From Pipra filicauda (lineage: Eukaryota; Chordata; Aves; Passeriformes; Pipridae), in the NCBI RefSeq assembly GCF_003945595.2, contig NW_024104084.1:372001-436000 (forward strand): 64,000 nt of DNA. Reading direction: 5' to 3'. Numbering within the stretch: position 1 is the first letter of the stretch; each line of letters opens with the position of its first letter. Of this stretch, positions 12,101 to 25,100 are shown in pieces. The position numbers were made by a program, and so were the translations under genes. The notes below the pieces were generated by a model. That model ran no database searches. It was not told the origin of the DNA and was given only the letters and a program-made list of their open reading frames with translations.

Positions 12101-14924
12101 GAGATTTTTTTTCCTTTAGAAAAAGAAAAAAATATAATATTACATTAAAGGGAACTTATGAGATCTAAGTCAAATCCAGTAAATAAAAAAAAGGCGGTAT
12201 TTTTCTGCCTCTTCCCAATCTTTCCCCCTCCCACCTGCTCTCTTTGTGTGAATGCTCCATTATTTGCTCAGAAGCTGGAGGGTTTATGACTTTAAAATCT
12301 TTATTGTTGGAAGCTGAGAACTCTTTGCCTTTTACTGTATCTCTACAAAACATCTGTAAGTCCTAAGCAACAAGCAGGAATTGGTTCAAGAAGGAACTAT
12401 AGATGAATCACTAAGTAATACCGTCTACAATATAAGTTGGACTTCCCAGGGGAGTGAAAAAAAAAGAAAAAAAAAAAAAGAAAAAACCCCAACATAACAA
12501 CCAAACTACTAAAAATAAAACTGTAAGTTTAAACTATTGAATGGAACATTAGGAGAAAAGGGCAAGAAAATGGAAAACATGGTGATGCTAACTCCACAAG
12601 CCAGGAAATTAAAGCCGAGCCTTTTGAAGGCCCTCAGCACACATGGATCCTTAATAAGAATCTAATGCCTGCCTGCCATTTCAGTTGTTGAAAACATCCT
12701 CCTGAAATCCTTCATCTCCTTTTCCCATAGATATGCCATAGACATAACAGTCATGGAAGGCCTGTACAGCCTTTGACAGAAAAAGGAGAAGGGAGGGAAA
12801 ATGCAAATTGCTGTGTTGAAGGGGTTGTTCAAGTCAAACAGGCACTGCTCCAGAAATGGAAATCCAAAACCTAAGAAATCATAGAAAGGACTCTTAAATA
12901 CTCAGAGAAACACTTAAGTCACTTCATGTGGGGCTGAAAAAGAGTAGGTTAGGACTGTTTCTGGCTTTTCTCACTGTTCTGTTGCTGCTAAGACCAAAAA
13001 GCCACCACAGTGAGCTGCCAATCTTGCTACCGTGTAAGCATCCTGTTTAAGGGGGCTTCAGAAAACTCCTCAAGGGACATCTCCTGAGGCATCTGTGTCT
13101 CATGTCATCATTACTGGAAGGTGACCGACTGGGATCTGAACAAACTGCTGCTTGGATAGTGGTTGTTCAATACTCACTGAATGAATGTTTAATAAATTAA
13201 TAATAAGACCACGGAATTTAAATATACTTTCATATCCTAGAGGAGTTATTTTTTCTGTCAGAGAAGTCACCCACCCCACCTATTTCCTTTAGGCTGTTTC
13301 CTGGTATCATATAATGAAGAATTTGAGGTCAATTTACTTAGAATTTCCCCGCAGTCATGTGCGTGGACCGTGGATACTTTTGAAGATATGTTGATAATTA
13401 GTCCTAAAGCAAAAGACTACATTTCTTCCTTTTGCAAATACCAGCTGTCCCATCTCACCAATCTACAGCAGAACTTACCCTTTTTGTTTGCTATAAGGCC
13501 AGGGTATTTCCTCAAACCCCAGTGGAGTTCTGTTTATGAGTGTTATTGTTAATTGCAATCATGCTACTAGATTGACCAAGCTCTTGGTCATCCTTGACTG
13601 ATCCTTCCTTCATCATCCAGAAAATCCTGTTTTATCTTTCACTACAATTATAATATAGCAACCCTATCTGACTTTGTTCCTTTTTACAATTAATTCCTAA
13701 TTATTGAATTCTCTCTGAATTCAACCTTTACCGTAGCTCCAAACCCATAAGTAAATTATTGAGGTTTTTTAACAGATTGTATGTAAACTGCAACAGAGTT
13801 TGGGGTTTTTTTAGATTTTTGGATGGAAGATAGGTCATAAGTCATATGAACTTTTTCTTGTAAATGCCTAGATCCACATATATGTGTATGGCTATTATAT
13901 TCACTCACATATACATGTAGGACAAAATGCTTTATTTGGTGCTTATTAATTTTGTTTTGTTTCTGTGAATTTTTTACATTACATAATGTCTTGGATGAGT
14001 GGGAGAGTGGGTGTTTGCTTTTCCTGTCAAGTGAGACTAAGTTTTCCACATGAGACTTTAACAAAAATTGCCACATGGACGACTATACAGCATACACATT
14101 CATTTAGGGTATAATATTAAAATTATGTCAATATTATTCTCCAGCAGTTGGATGTGCAAAGAAGAAATCTTCATTTTCAAGACTGCAATAAGGGAGAGAG
14201 GTTAGGGCTGTCACTTTTTAGATGCATACAGTGATATATACTCTGGAAGAGTCAGGACTGACACAGGAAGAGACAATATCACGGTACCCTGCTCTAGGGG
14301 ACTTCTGTATGTGAAGAATCGTGGGTGCCACCTCTGTATCAGAGTCAGGTAAGGTTTATCTGTCACTTCACTTTTGCATTTCACTGTGTAACTAGAGAGA
14401 TGAGGGTCATATCCCAACTCTTTGTCTCTGATTCCTGGATAAGACGTAGTACTTAGCATCCTAAGTGAGAGACAGGACACTAAACTGCAATTATCAGTAA
14501 CTCACCTTCCTTTGGCTCCAGCAACAGAAGCTTGTAATTTTGGGGCTGGACACTCTGAGCTCTGTTTCTGCTGAGATATTAATGGTTGAGGGTAGTACAA
14601 AGTGTATTGGCAGCTGCAGCATCACTGAAGATCATCAGTTAGTTAATCACAGTGTATGCAGTGTAACAACTCCATCCTATTAGCAGCATGTTGTGGGGTT
14701 TTTTTGCAAGAAGATTTAGAGTTTCAAAATGACATTTGGTCCCACATGCCAAGTACTATATTTTCCCAAACCTATAGGCAATCCTTGCCCCAAAAAGCTC
14801 AGATCCTGATCCACAGAGGTAATTCAGCTCTTACTTTCTAGTCCATCAAGATAAATTACCTTGATTTAGCTTCATGAATCTGGGCCCCAGAGTTGAAAGA
14901 AACAAAGCATAATAGGAGGGAAAG
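9187..14924. other. Unassigned sequence, no gene seen
   Basis: More than 5.7 kb with no recognisable coding, RNA or interspersed repeat. An A-rich tract lies at 12456-12512. Frames of 60-106 codons occur on both strands without motifs. Some blocks (for example 9430-9670) are less AT-rich but resemble no family I know. Confidence 0.45.
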
Positions 14925-15060
14925 TGTGACTGTCCCCATGTTGCACAAAAGCACAGAGAAATGGATTTGCCCAAGGTCATGTAGGGCACAACAGGAACAG
15001 AATTCAGGTCTCTGAGTCCCAATCTAACATATTAACTACAGATTCTGCTTTCTTCCCCTC
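14925..15060 (-). repeat. MIR-type SINE remnant
   Basis: In the plus-strand reading, 'cacagagaaatggatttgcc', 'caaggtcatgtagggcacaa' and 'gaattcaggtctctgagtcc' follow one another. They match the antisense MIR order: cacagagag.., cttgcccaaggtcac.., and the gaacccaggtct..gactcc block. The element is therefore on the minus strand. It is unusually legible for such an old family in a bird genome. Confidence 0.72.
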
Positions 15061-15548
15061 TGTGCTTTTATACTTTCATGCATGGTACAGAAAAGACCAA
15101 GTGCCATGTATTATCGAACCAATCTCTCCTTTTTTAAGTTCCTGACTTTCTATTGCAAAGGGGCTTAGCAGGAAATTAATCAAGGGTAAAAAGAAAAAAA
15201 AAAAAAGAAATAAATTAAAGGAATCTATAAATGTATTTCCAGCAATTTGCAACTAGAAAGTTGGATCAATACAATATGAATTAGAAAATACAATAGGAAA
15301 ACAAACAAAAAAGGCATCTCTAAGTTAAAGAATGTCATACTTACATTCTCACTGTGTTAAGCGCATTAGAAAAATCCTCCTCATCTGTATTATTTCCCCT
15401 CTCTTTTCTCTTTAAAGGCAAATCTCATAATTTCCACTTTTTACGTATGGTCTACACCCAAACCAATTTCAGTAAGGTTTTTGGCTGCACCGTGCCCTTG
15501 TAAACTCCCTAACCTTTGAAAACCGTTCTGGAATTTGTTTCTCATATC

Positions 15549-15551
<3 letters not shown>
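15061..15551. other. Unassigned sequence
   Basis: AT-rich sequence with an A-rich patch near 15190-15210. No gene or repeat family recognised. Confidence 0.5.
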
Positions 15552-15587
<36 letters not shown>

Positions 15588-15606
15588 TATTATTATTATT
15601 ATTTAA
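15552..15606 (+). repeat. T44 homopolymer plus (ATT)n
   Basis: A pure run of 44 T at 15552-15595 leads into five ATT-type units. Homopolymer length is prone to sequencing and assembly error. It marks the left edge of a distinctly less AT-rich block. Confidence 0.9.
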
Positions 15607-16100
15607 GGATCATAAAGTGTAAGTCAGGTTGCTGCATTTTCAGAGACAGATGAAGCAAAGTGCTCCGCTGGGAGTATTCAGCCCCAGTGCCTTGCTGTAT
15701 TACGGCATATGGAGTTGCGTCTCCAGGCGCTGACATTAGCAGTCCTGCTTCAGGTAACTCATTTAGCTTTGGTGTCATTTTACAATAAATATACCATCCA
15801 CCGACACAAATTAGACAGCTATTGAGATTAATTTTGAGGCACTATCGGCAACATCTTAAATCAAAAATCATTCTTTATTAGCATGCTTGGCTGTACAGTG
15901 CTCTCTTTTCCCCTTCCCCCCCTCCCCTCCCTGCCACAAGAATAAATGAGCCCCCATGGTTGACACAGCGCATCAAGTGTTTTATAATAGTCTAATTGTA
16001 GCTAATGGTTTGTGCAGCTAATTAAGGCCCTATGAATTACAGTAATCAGTCAGCCTCATCTTCTAAACCAGATAGTTCTATTCAAGCGCCCCTTTAGGAA
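15607..16100. promoter_or_regulatory. Candidate conserved noncoding element
   Basis: This 0.5-kb block differs in texture from its surroundings: mixed composition, no simple repeats except one C-rich patch (about 15907-15930), and several homeodomain-type cores (gattaatt near 15827, ctaattg near 15993, gctaattaagg near 16017, plus ATTAG/CTAAT). No open frame spans it. The texture resembles vertebrate developmental enhancers, but conservation cannot be tested here. It could equally be ordinary unique DNA. Confidence 0.3.
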
Positions 16101-16105
16101 GAAAC

Positions 16106-16216
16106 AAAAAAAAAAAAAAAAAAAAAAAAAGAAAAAGAAAGAAAAAAGAGAGAGAATCAGGAGAAAAAAAATCTGAAAAGAAAGAGAAAGAAAGGAAAGA
16201 AGAAGAAAAGAGAGAA
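16106..16216 (+). repeat. A25 run and purine-only-like (GA)n tract
   Basis: A25 at 16106-16130 is followed by about 85 bases that are almost all A and G (gaaa, gaga, ggaaa units), with very few pyrimidines. Long polypurine tracts can adopt triplex structures and are mutation-prone. Confidence 0.85.
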
Positions 16217-16845
16217 TAATGATGTGGTATGTTCATTATAGTGCAAATAAATTAATATAACTTTTTCTTCCATTTCTTCTCAGTTATTAGACAAATGCTT
16301 ATGTAAAGCATTTCTTTTGAGTTGTGGCATTATTGTTTGCAGTAATAGAAGAGCGAATTATTACTTACTTGTTTCTGATGTAGGTATATATTGTAATTAT
16401 GGTACCTTATCCAACAAGAATATCTTCATTTGGGCAAAAGACTGGCTGAATTGTAACTTTGATTACATCATGATTTAAGATAAAAGGTTAAATACAGGAA
16501 ATACATATGTAAGCACTAGTTGCATTGTAACCAAATGTTGTGTATGAAACTGGAGGCTGTAAATACAGAGTATTTATAAATTCAAATATAAATACAGAGA
16601 GTCATTAAGTTATAGAGAAGGTATTTTTGGGTGAGATGGAGGGTGGCTACTTTGAGGAAATGTACATACTACCCAGGAGATTTACTGCACCAGCTTTTCC
16701 AAGCTGTCAGGGGCTAGCTCTAGTAAGGAGCTAAGCACCCCACAACCAGTCCTTCATTGCTCCCTCTAATAGCTTAATGTCTTTTTTATATGTTGTCTTA
16801 GGTATTTTTCCCCTTCATAAATATATAGAGACCATCATAACTTCA
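16217..16845. other. Unassigned sequence
   Basis: AT-rich sequence directly upstream of a CR1 copy. No gene or repeat family recognised. Confidence 0.5.
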
Positions 16846-17300
16846 GGGTACACCAAGATGATTAGAGGGGTGTAACCCCTCTCCTACAAGAAAAAACTGA
16901 GAGAATTGGGATTGTTCAGACCAGAGAAGAGAAGGTTTTGGGGTGACCTAATTGTGGGCTTCGAGTACCTAAAGGGAGCTTGCAAAGATGCAAAGGGACT
17001 TTTTACAAGAGCTTGTAGCGACAGGGCAAGGGGGAATGACTTCAAACTGAAAGAAAGTAAGTTTAGGTTAGATATTAGGAAAAGATTCTTTACTGTGAGG
17101 ATGGTGAGTCACTGGCACAGGTGTCCCAGAGAAGCTGTGGCTGCCCCATCCCTGGAAGTGTTCTAAGGCAAGGCTGGATGGGACTCTGAACAACTTGATC
17201 TAGTGGAAGGTGTCCCTGGCCATGGCAGGGAGGTTGATATTAGATGATCTTTAAGGTCCCTTACAGCCAAGGCCAGTCTATGATTTTATGATTCTGTGAA
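16846..17300 (+). mobile_element. CR1 LINE, 3' fragment
   Basis: A 5'-truncated CR1 of about 455 bp. It encodes eroded ORF2 C-terminal sequence: the frame at 16906-17166 reads GLFRPEKRRFWGDLI, then FRLDIRKRFFTVRM and HWHRCPREAVAAPSLEVF, all typical of the CR1 ORF2 end. The 3' tail keeps 'gatgatctttaaggtccctta' and ends in octamer-like 'atgattttatgattctgtg'. The open frame starts inside the element, so it is a relic and not a gene. Confidence 0.92.
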
Positions 17301-19084
17301 TATTATGTTGATCCCAAATTGAAACTGATAGTACCTTTTACCACTCCACCATTTTGGTTGAGAACTTCTAAAAGTCTTGGTCTTGTGGTATCAGGTTCTA
17401 AGTTTATGAGAAACTGGAAACATGATGAAAAAATTATTTTAATTAGTTGTTGGAATAAAACCAAACAATAATAAAAATAAAAATAATTTTAAAAAAAAAC
17501 CAACACAACCCCCCCCAAAAAAAAACCCAAACAAACAAACTCAAATTCTAAACAAAAACATTTTTCTGATTGAATTTCCTTTCAGACTTCCTAAGTTGTA
17601 TTTTTTTTCTTTCCTCCCAATTGTATTGTGGGATTTTATTGTAGAATCACTTTTTGAAAGCTTCCAGTGCCAGACAGATTAGCGGACTTCACTGTCCGAC
17701 TTGTTGCAATTACCCCCTTTTACAAAACAGCCTATCCACAGCCTCTCAACATCAGCTGCTACACATTTACAGTTCACAATCTGGCTTTGCACTTCAAAAG
17801 TTGCTGGTCCATTTCTGCGAAAGAGCAAACCTCAGCTAATGTTTATGAATGACTCTTTCCCTGCAAGTAGGAGACCAACATAATAGGTCTGAAAGAGTTG
17901 TAATGCATCTAAAGCTCTGCTCCAGGTAAGCAATGGGACTGATCAAGTGCTAAATGCAATGCACATGTTCAAGTACTTTGTTGAATCAGGACCTGATGGA
18001 GGTCCATTTACATCAATCCATTTAAATCAACCCTGGTCTGAAACCCCCCTATTCACTGCTATTTTTGAATTATAGTTTTCATTTGCAGACTGGACTGAGT
18101 ATTGCTGTTCTTATATGAACAGAATAAGAAGAAGGAAGAAAGATTCATGAAATACATTTAATTTTTTATCTACTTAATGTGGAACAGATCTTTCACCTCC
18201 AGAATTGAAAAACTGATATGCTACCTAGAATTGAACTGAAATTTAATTGGGTTGATATTTGGGTTGATAAAATTAGGCAGACTTTTTTCAATTTTTTAAT
18301 GGACCTTGCCTTTGCTTACTCCATTGACTCTTTTAGATCGAGTCCTATATTCATGCTTTTCTTTTTCTTTATATTTTTGGCTGCCACTTACCTCAGTGCA
18401 AGATAAATATTGTTTCAGGTACAAAATATGCTATTTATGCCTAGGTCATGATTTTCATTCACTGTATACTTGCTTCTTGCATAAACACCTATAGCAAAAT
18501 GGGGATCAAGAATCAGATCAAAAGAATGCCTGACACAATAAAGCTAAGGGTGGGGTCATGCTGAAGCTTATTCTGTGTAGAATCAGAACTGAAATTTAGA
18601 GGCATTTGAAATTCAGATACAGCTAAAATCCCCTAAGTGGTTGTGGCTCCTTCAGTAAACTGTATTCAAAGTTAAATGATCTCCTTTTTCCTGACCTGAC
18701 TATTAAGCTATCGTCTCACCACAGTCACTGTTGAATTTTCTAAAATAGATATATTAGTGATTCCTGAGTTCGTGTGGTTGGTTTTAGCTGAAGGTACAAT
18801 ATTGTCTTTTATTCTCAATTTTCTCTCTATTCCTGCAGCTCCTAACAAAAAGAATAACCCTATCCCTGTCCCAGATTTATATAGGCTACACATAGTGTAA
18901 TACCACTCTGTTCACAAGTACTATTTCTTAACAATAAAATAATTAAAACAAAGTAATTAAAAAGATGTGTAAATAAGCACTGAGATATATTAACAAGAAA
19001 TTCCCTGCACAAGAAAATTGTCTTCTGAACAAACTATCAGATAAATATGGACAAGGAAATGGAATAACAAAAGGTGTTGTGATT
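17301..19084. other. Unassigned sequence with A/C-rich tract
   Basis: An A/C-rich low-complexity tract lies at 17448-17545 (including a C8-type run). Three overlapping 60-61 codon frames near 17.65-17.88 kb are mutual shadows in different frames. A possible old repeat fragment at 17925-17995 is listed separately. No gene is recognised. Confidence 0.5.
17925..17995 (+). repeat. Possible ancient sauropsid interspersed repeat fragment
   Basis: The block 'caatgggactgatcaagtgc' followed by 'aatgcacatgttcaagtac' and 'ttgttgaatcagg' resembles a short motif common in turtle and crocodile noncoding DNA (caatgggact..catgtgc.., ..cttaagtgctttgctgaatc). I recall it only as a pattern and cannot give a family name. 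Confidence 0.35.
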
Positions 19085-19185
19085 TAACAAAGGTTCATAG
19101 AGCAGGTTATAGTAGAGCCATAAATATAATCCAGATCTCCTAATTTCCATTCCAGTGTTTTGTCATTTACATCTAAAGTGTATCA
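19085..19185 (-). repeat. MIR-type SINE remnant
   Basis: Plus-strand order 'aaaggttcatagagcaggtt', 'agtagagccataaatataat', 'ccagatctcctaatttccat', 'tccagtgttttg' follows the antisense MIR core (aaggtcacacagc.., ..gcagagccagg.., ..cccaggtctcctgactcc..). This is a diverged minus-strand copy. Confidence 0.6.
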
Positions 19186-20364
19186 CACTATAAACTGATA
19201 GCATGGTATCGTTTTCCTCAAATAATAATATGTAATCCATGCTTACCATTATTATTACTGTACACTGGAAAATTAAATAAATAAGTGACCACTGTATTCT
19301 AAGCAGGGATGCATCTTGCAGCTTGAAGTTTCATTACAGCTGCCTGAATGTATGCATCTGTTAATTTTAAAATATTCTATTCGCAAATGACTTTTTCCCC
19401 TCTGGGCAATTATGCAATTAAATGTCAGATGACCTTGATTCAGTATAGACAGTTGGATGAAGGGTTTTGTCTATACAAGCTGACATAAAACATCTTTGGA
19501 AAAAAAGAAACTCACACTGAGTTTGTTGAGGAGACCTCCAACCTTCTTTGACTCTGGTGACTAAATCTACAATTGTTAGGGGGATCAAGTGAGTAAACAA
19601 TGCGTAACGTGAATTGCCTTGGGACAGCAATATGGAGCTTTGGTAGAGGGACCCCTTTGCTACTCTCCATTGAGATGTAGTCAGTATTTCTGAGAAAAGA
19701 AAACAACAAACAAAGCAGGTCACCACAATGAGGGACATGCACTCTCACCTTTGATATTTTCTCTTTTATGACCAAATTCAAAATTAGCTAAAGAATGAGC
19801 AAGAGAACGAAGACAACTGTACAGCTACTCAGAACACAGAGATTACAAAATCCTTTTTAGATCTCAAGTTATAAATGTGTGAATAAAAGATGCCATGGAA
19901 AAATTAGCTACCCTTAATAGAAAATATTTAATTTTATTTTTTATTTTTTTATAATATTTTATTTTATTTGTATTATTACACTATCTCAATTTCTTAGTGA
20001 AACACTTAAACATTTATTCTGAAACCAATTTTCCCCCTTTAATTTAGTCCACCTTTCAACCTGAGTCTAATTTATCAGAACTAACCTTAAGCTTGCAACT
20101 AAGATTCCCACTTAAAGGAATTTTTACACTTGGAGAAAAGTAGTATTATCTATCCTGAACAGCTCATGGATATAGGCACTTCTAAAGACTGATTTTACTA
20201 AAGTGCCGTGAATGTGAATATGCATATCTGTTTTGTCCACTAACAGGGAGGACAGAAAATGCTGACACTTACATTCAAAATCCTTCCCCATAAAAACAGT
20301 TCAACATGCTCTAAACTCTTCATTATTCCATCAGAAAGTAACAGTCATGGATTTTAAAGTCAAA
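19186..20364. other. Unassigned sequence
   Basis: AT-rich, with a T/A-rich patch at 19925-19975. Two overlapping minus-strand frames (89 and 106 codons, 19418-19781) share the same bases in different frames and show no motif, so they are probably chance. Confidence 0.5.
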
Positions 20365-22120
20365 AGAAATCCCAGAATTAGACTTGAAGTAATCTTTGAA
20401 GACCATCCAACCATCTGCTGAACAGAGAAAGAGCTGCAAATCTTGATCAAGATGCTCAGTTTTTCTTTCAGACAAGGCTTGAAGATGCCCGAGGATGAAG
20501 ACCTTTCTCATGTCTCTTAGCAACCTGTTTCATTGCTTAACAGTTTTTATCACTATGCTGTTTAGTGTTCCCTGACATCCAGTGAAAAATTCCCTTGCTG
20601 CATTTTGGGACCATGGCTTCCTGTCCTTTCTGTGTGTATCTCTGACAGGAGACAAGTTCTATCATGTCTATCATGGCTGTAGCTAAAAGCTGGAAGAATA
20701 ATCCCCTTTATTCTTCTCTTTTCCAGACTAATGTGTAGGCAATATACTCCAACCTTCTCTTTTGGCCATCCTCTCCTGAACTCATCTTCAGAGGAAGTTG
20801 AGGAACATCTGTCACAGAACTGGTTGGTATGACCTACTCCCCAGGAGGATGCAATGGCATGAGCTTCCTACTTTGGACCCCCCCCCACCAAGACCTTTGT
20901 AATCAAACCATCCAACCTGTATTTCTGCAATTAGGTTAGAAAGAAAGTCTTTCTAAGGGAAACTTTGGGAAACAATTTCAAAAACCTTACTACAAGGTAA
21001 ATAGCATTCACTACTCTCCTCTTGACCAGTCATTTCATCACAAAAAGCAATCAAGTAGGTCAAGCATGTTTTGCACATCATAGATATGTGCTAACTGTTC
21101 CCGTGTCCTTCAAATGACTGGCAGTAGCCTCTAAGGGTTTCGCTCCATAATTTTCCCTGTAGTGGGGATGAAGTTGTAGTTCCTGGAATTATCTGTCTTA
21201 CCTTTTCCAAAGATAATATGACATTTATCTATCACATTCATAGTCATAATCTTTCAAAGATGCTGGAGACCAGCTTTACAATGAGAACACAGGTCCCCTC
21301 AGCACCTTTGGGTGCTTTGGTCCAGTTACAACTCAAGGACTTTTATGTATCCCATTTATTTAATGTTTCTTTCTCAGTTCTTCTTTGCTATGGGTAGTAC
21401 TTCTCTGCCTTAAACTTTACTAATAGGTGTGCAAACCTGGGATTAGTCTTTGTCAGTAGGAACTGAGGCAAGCATTGAGTACCTAACTTTTCCAGCACAA
21501 GGACTCCTGTCCTTTCAGCAGCAACCTCATGTCTTCCTTACTCTTCCTCTTGCTGAAAGTATTCCTTTCTCTTACTGACTTTGGCCTTGACATTCCTCAC
21601 CAGTTTTATCTCCAGCTGGGATATGGCCTTCTTAATTCAATCCTTGGATGCCTGGACAATATTTCTGTATTATTACTCATAGTTCCACATCCAGCTAACC
21701 TGGCCTCTGGCCATGACTGCCTGTTTTGTGTAGATCAAGATGGATCATTCTGGTGCTTTAAAGGAGGCTGCCCTTGAAGATTTTGTCTTCCAGGGCAGAC
21801 TTCAAGCTTTCACACATACCAATTGCCTAAACCTACTCTCCTGAAACACAGGATCTTTACACTGGTAATACCTTCCTTTTCTCCCTCAATGATAACTCAT
21901 GGTCACTGTGGCAGAGGCTACAGCTCTCACATTCCTGTCCAGTTCTGTTTTATCTGAATAGTGAATCCAGCGTAACATCCCTGTTAGGTGGAATATTCAC
22001 CATTTGCAACAAAAAAAATAATTACAGCAGCCTTCTGTGTAGCACCAGTCAGAGAATTTCATGCTTCACTCCACATTTGAGCCCAGTAGTCTTTGATTAG
22101 AACATCCTTTCCAGAAAGGC
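20365..22120 (-). mobile_element. Old, long CR1 LINE in minus orientation
   Basis: The left end carries the reversed CR1 tail (a degraded 'cttgaag..tctttgaagaccatccaacc'). Then come reversed ORF2 C-terminal landmarks ('caagctt/ggcttgaagatg..', 'agcaacctgtttcattgctt', 'acatccagtgaaaaattccc'). Further right, the reverse complement of 21135-21235 reads roughly NVI...EK..IIPGTT..S, corresponding to the reverse-transcriptase block YKKGRKEDPGNYRPVSLTS with frameshifts. Beyond that come the linker ('gaggcaagcattgagtacct', 'ccagctgggatatggccttc') and what looks like the endonuclease-side segment ('actcatggtcactgtggcag'). At about 1.75 kb it spans more of CR1 than most copies here but has lost much sequence. 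All frames are broken. Divergence marks it as one of the older copies. Confidence 0.75.
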
Positions 22121-25100
22121 ATTCAGTATTGATCTGAGAACAAGAAAGTGGTAAAAAAGCCACTTTTGTGCAGTTTTCCTTGGTATATGCTCATTTTTTA
22201 TTTTAATTCACCTGATTTTACTTTTCTAATTTGGTTAATCTAGCCTATTCTACTAAATAAAAGAACCCTCTGGCATTTTTTTTCTTATAAAGGTTCTTAC
22301 ATAGAAAAATCATGATAGTGTGGTAAAAATAGATGATCAAGTTTTCATACTGGAAGAACATCTTTTAATAATTTTCTGCTTTCTGGAACTTGGAAGTGTG
22401 AAAAGTTTCAGTAAGGAGAAAGAGCGGTGACTTCCGATATATCTAAAAGTTTGTCTAAAGGCTTGAGCTAGTTCATTCAGGTATTCACTGAGGCAATTCA
22501 CTCATTCCTTGGCTCTATTGTATATGTAATAAGCATTACTGTGGGCCTCAGGTAAGACTTGAGCTGGAAAGTAATAGTATAGCCTTATCAGAAGCAAAGA
22601 GTGTAGCTTCTGAAACAATGACTTTTACATAGTGAGTATGATAAATGAAAGCGTTTTCCTCTTGTTTAAGAAACTAGATTTTTATGAGTTTATTGTAGGA
22701 TATTTAGAAGGATGGAGAAATCCTTTATTTGAGTTTGTAAATTTTATTGGCACTAGTGTTCCAATCTTCTTTTTTTTTAATCCTGCGATTTATTGCTTTT
22801 TATTTCAATGCAATAAGAACTCAAGAGAAAATTCTCAGCACAATGTGTCAGACTTTTCTGCTCAGATATGGAAGGGCTTTTTTAGTTTTCCACTTCTCCA
22901 GTTTGGCTGACATGTTAAACCTAGCTCTTTATGTATCTGTGCTAGGAGTCATTTAATTTTGAAGGGGTTTTGGCAGGTTTGGTTATAGTTGGTTTTTTTC
23001 CCCGTAAGAATCTCTGTATATTCCTTTGATTTAGGATTTATGAAATTAATTTAGCTTCAGGCCTTTTTTAAATTTCCTTTCTCATTCCTTATTTAGGTTA
23101 TCTTTGTTCAGTTCTTTCCTGTATTTAGGAAGCTTCTGTAGTTTTTACGAAGAAAAATGTTATTTTTTAAAGTAACTTTCAGCTTTGGAGTTCAAATATT
23201 AAAACATTCTCAGAAGAAGGGATGACAATTTTTTGACTGCAATTAATCTTCAATTCCAGCTGATTTCATGATGTTGTTGCCACAATTTAAAGAGTCACTG
23301 AATACTTCTAAAAATATATTTTTGTTTCACTTAATAATATGAACATGGACTATGACTTTTGTTGTGAATGCTGGTTTTTTTCATATACATGTAATAAAAG
23401 TAGTAAGTTATTTTAATTCCATGAGCTTTTTATATTAAAAATTATCTGTTAGATTCTTGAGTGCAAAGCTTCAGATAGGAGAGTTCTTTGAGTGGGAAAA
23501 GCCAGGTAAAACTGGTGGAGCAGAATAGAAGAGTATGAGCAATCCAACTGAAAGATCATGCTGACCCTGAAGCCTGATCGAGGTCTTTTTGGCATCATTG
23601 GGGGCTCTGTTTCCAAGCCAATGGGTTGTGATTTGACTCATGAAATAAGGATGGGATGCTCTACAAACAGCAGCGGGTGGGAGCATCACTTACTTCTGGA
23701 CCATGCTACCCAGCATGCTTCTAAAATGGAGACAGAGAAAAAATGCTACGTGAATTTCAGTTTCTGTCTGTAGGCCACTTCACTTTCCACTTCTCACATA
23801 GCAACTTTGATAAATTCACAGTACTACAAGGCATCAGTGACTTAAACCAAAGTATGTTCAATGAAATTAAACAGAGCATAAAAGGAAAAATGTTTCTATA
23901 TAGGTACGTGGAATTCATTTACTCACTGAAGTTTTGTCCATTCGTACTAGCTGTCTGGGTAACAGTCCAGAATTACTCTAGCATCATCATTAAGAAAGAA
24001 GCATTTTTGTAAGGTCACACATGCTTTCTCAAAGTGGTATGGCAAGTATAGAGGAAAACCTTATAGAAAACTGAATTTCTTTTCAATAGCTACAGATGGA
24101 ATCAAAATTATTACCCTAAAAGAGATGCCAAACCGTTGTTATGTTATCCCCCATAAACTTTTGTTGTATTACAATTTTTTTTTTAATGGAATGAAGGAAT
24201 CCCTTTATCCCCATTGAACTAAACAGATCATCAAGTGTCATGAGCACCAGCAAGCTGGAAAGAAGTTTTTCCTGTTTGACTCAGTCCGCAACCCATGGAG
24301 CATCTCACAATGAAAATACAGCTCTAACTTTTAATCTTTTTCTAGTGTATGTCCTTCTGCATGGTACCTGCAAATGGGGTGCTGATTGTGTTGGACTGAA
24401 GGACAGGATATTTTCTTTAAAAACTGCAGGGAATTGGCCAACTGAATTTGCAGCTGTTGGCAAACAAGTTTCTGCAGCGTCACAAAATATAGTCTCCAAT
24501 TTTATTGCAGTTGTGAAAAACATTATGTTGACAAGACCTCTCTGCTTCAAACACTTAACTTTACTTTGTCACTTAAATTATCCATCAAAAGTCACATTTT
24601 CTAATGAGTGCCCTTTGATGTCTTGTTCTTCTTAGACTTGAGTATTTCTGTGTGCCAAGGTGACTTCAAGGAGGAAATGCACTTAAATTATTGTTCATTT
24701 GAAGGGCTTTTCTTGCGGACAGCATGATTATCTCATCTTGTCAGGGAGGTGGCCAGGGGTTAGCTTTTTTTCTGTCTTCGTCCTTTTTCTTGCATCTCTA
24801 GTTTCTTATTCATTCTCTGCCAGAATACAAATCAAGGCAATGATGTGTGTTGGATAAAGTGTCCATCATCTTTCTGGTGTGCATCTCTATCAAGCTACAG
24901 TAAACCAGAGCTGTTTGTAACAAGGAAGTGCATGCAGTGTTGGTACAACCAAACCGTGGTAGTGTATGAGTCTCTCACTTTCCACAGTAAGGGTGAGGGA
25001 AAAAATTTACCCTTTCCATTCTGATAGGTAACAGATAAAAGGAAGTGTCCCACAATTCTGGTTTTTTTAATCCAAATACTGGGCTACTTTGTTCAGATAT

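Noticed and set aside
19418..19781. Overlapping 106- and 89-codon minus-strand frames as a gene
   Set aside because: They are shadows of the same bases in different frames and show no recognisable protein features.
21529..21777. 82-codon hydrophobic frame resembling a membrane protein
   Set aside because: It lies antisense within the old minus-strand CR1; leucine richness comes from C/T-rich reversed LINE sequence.
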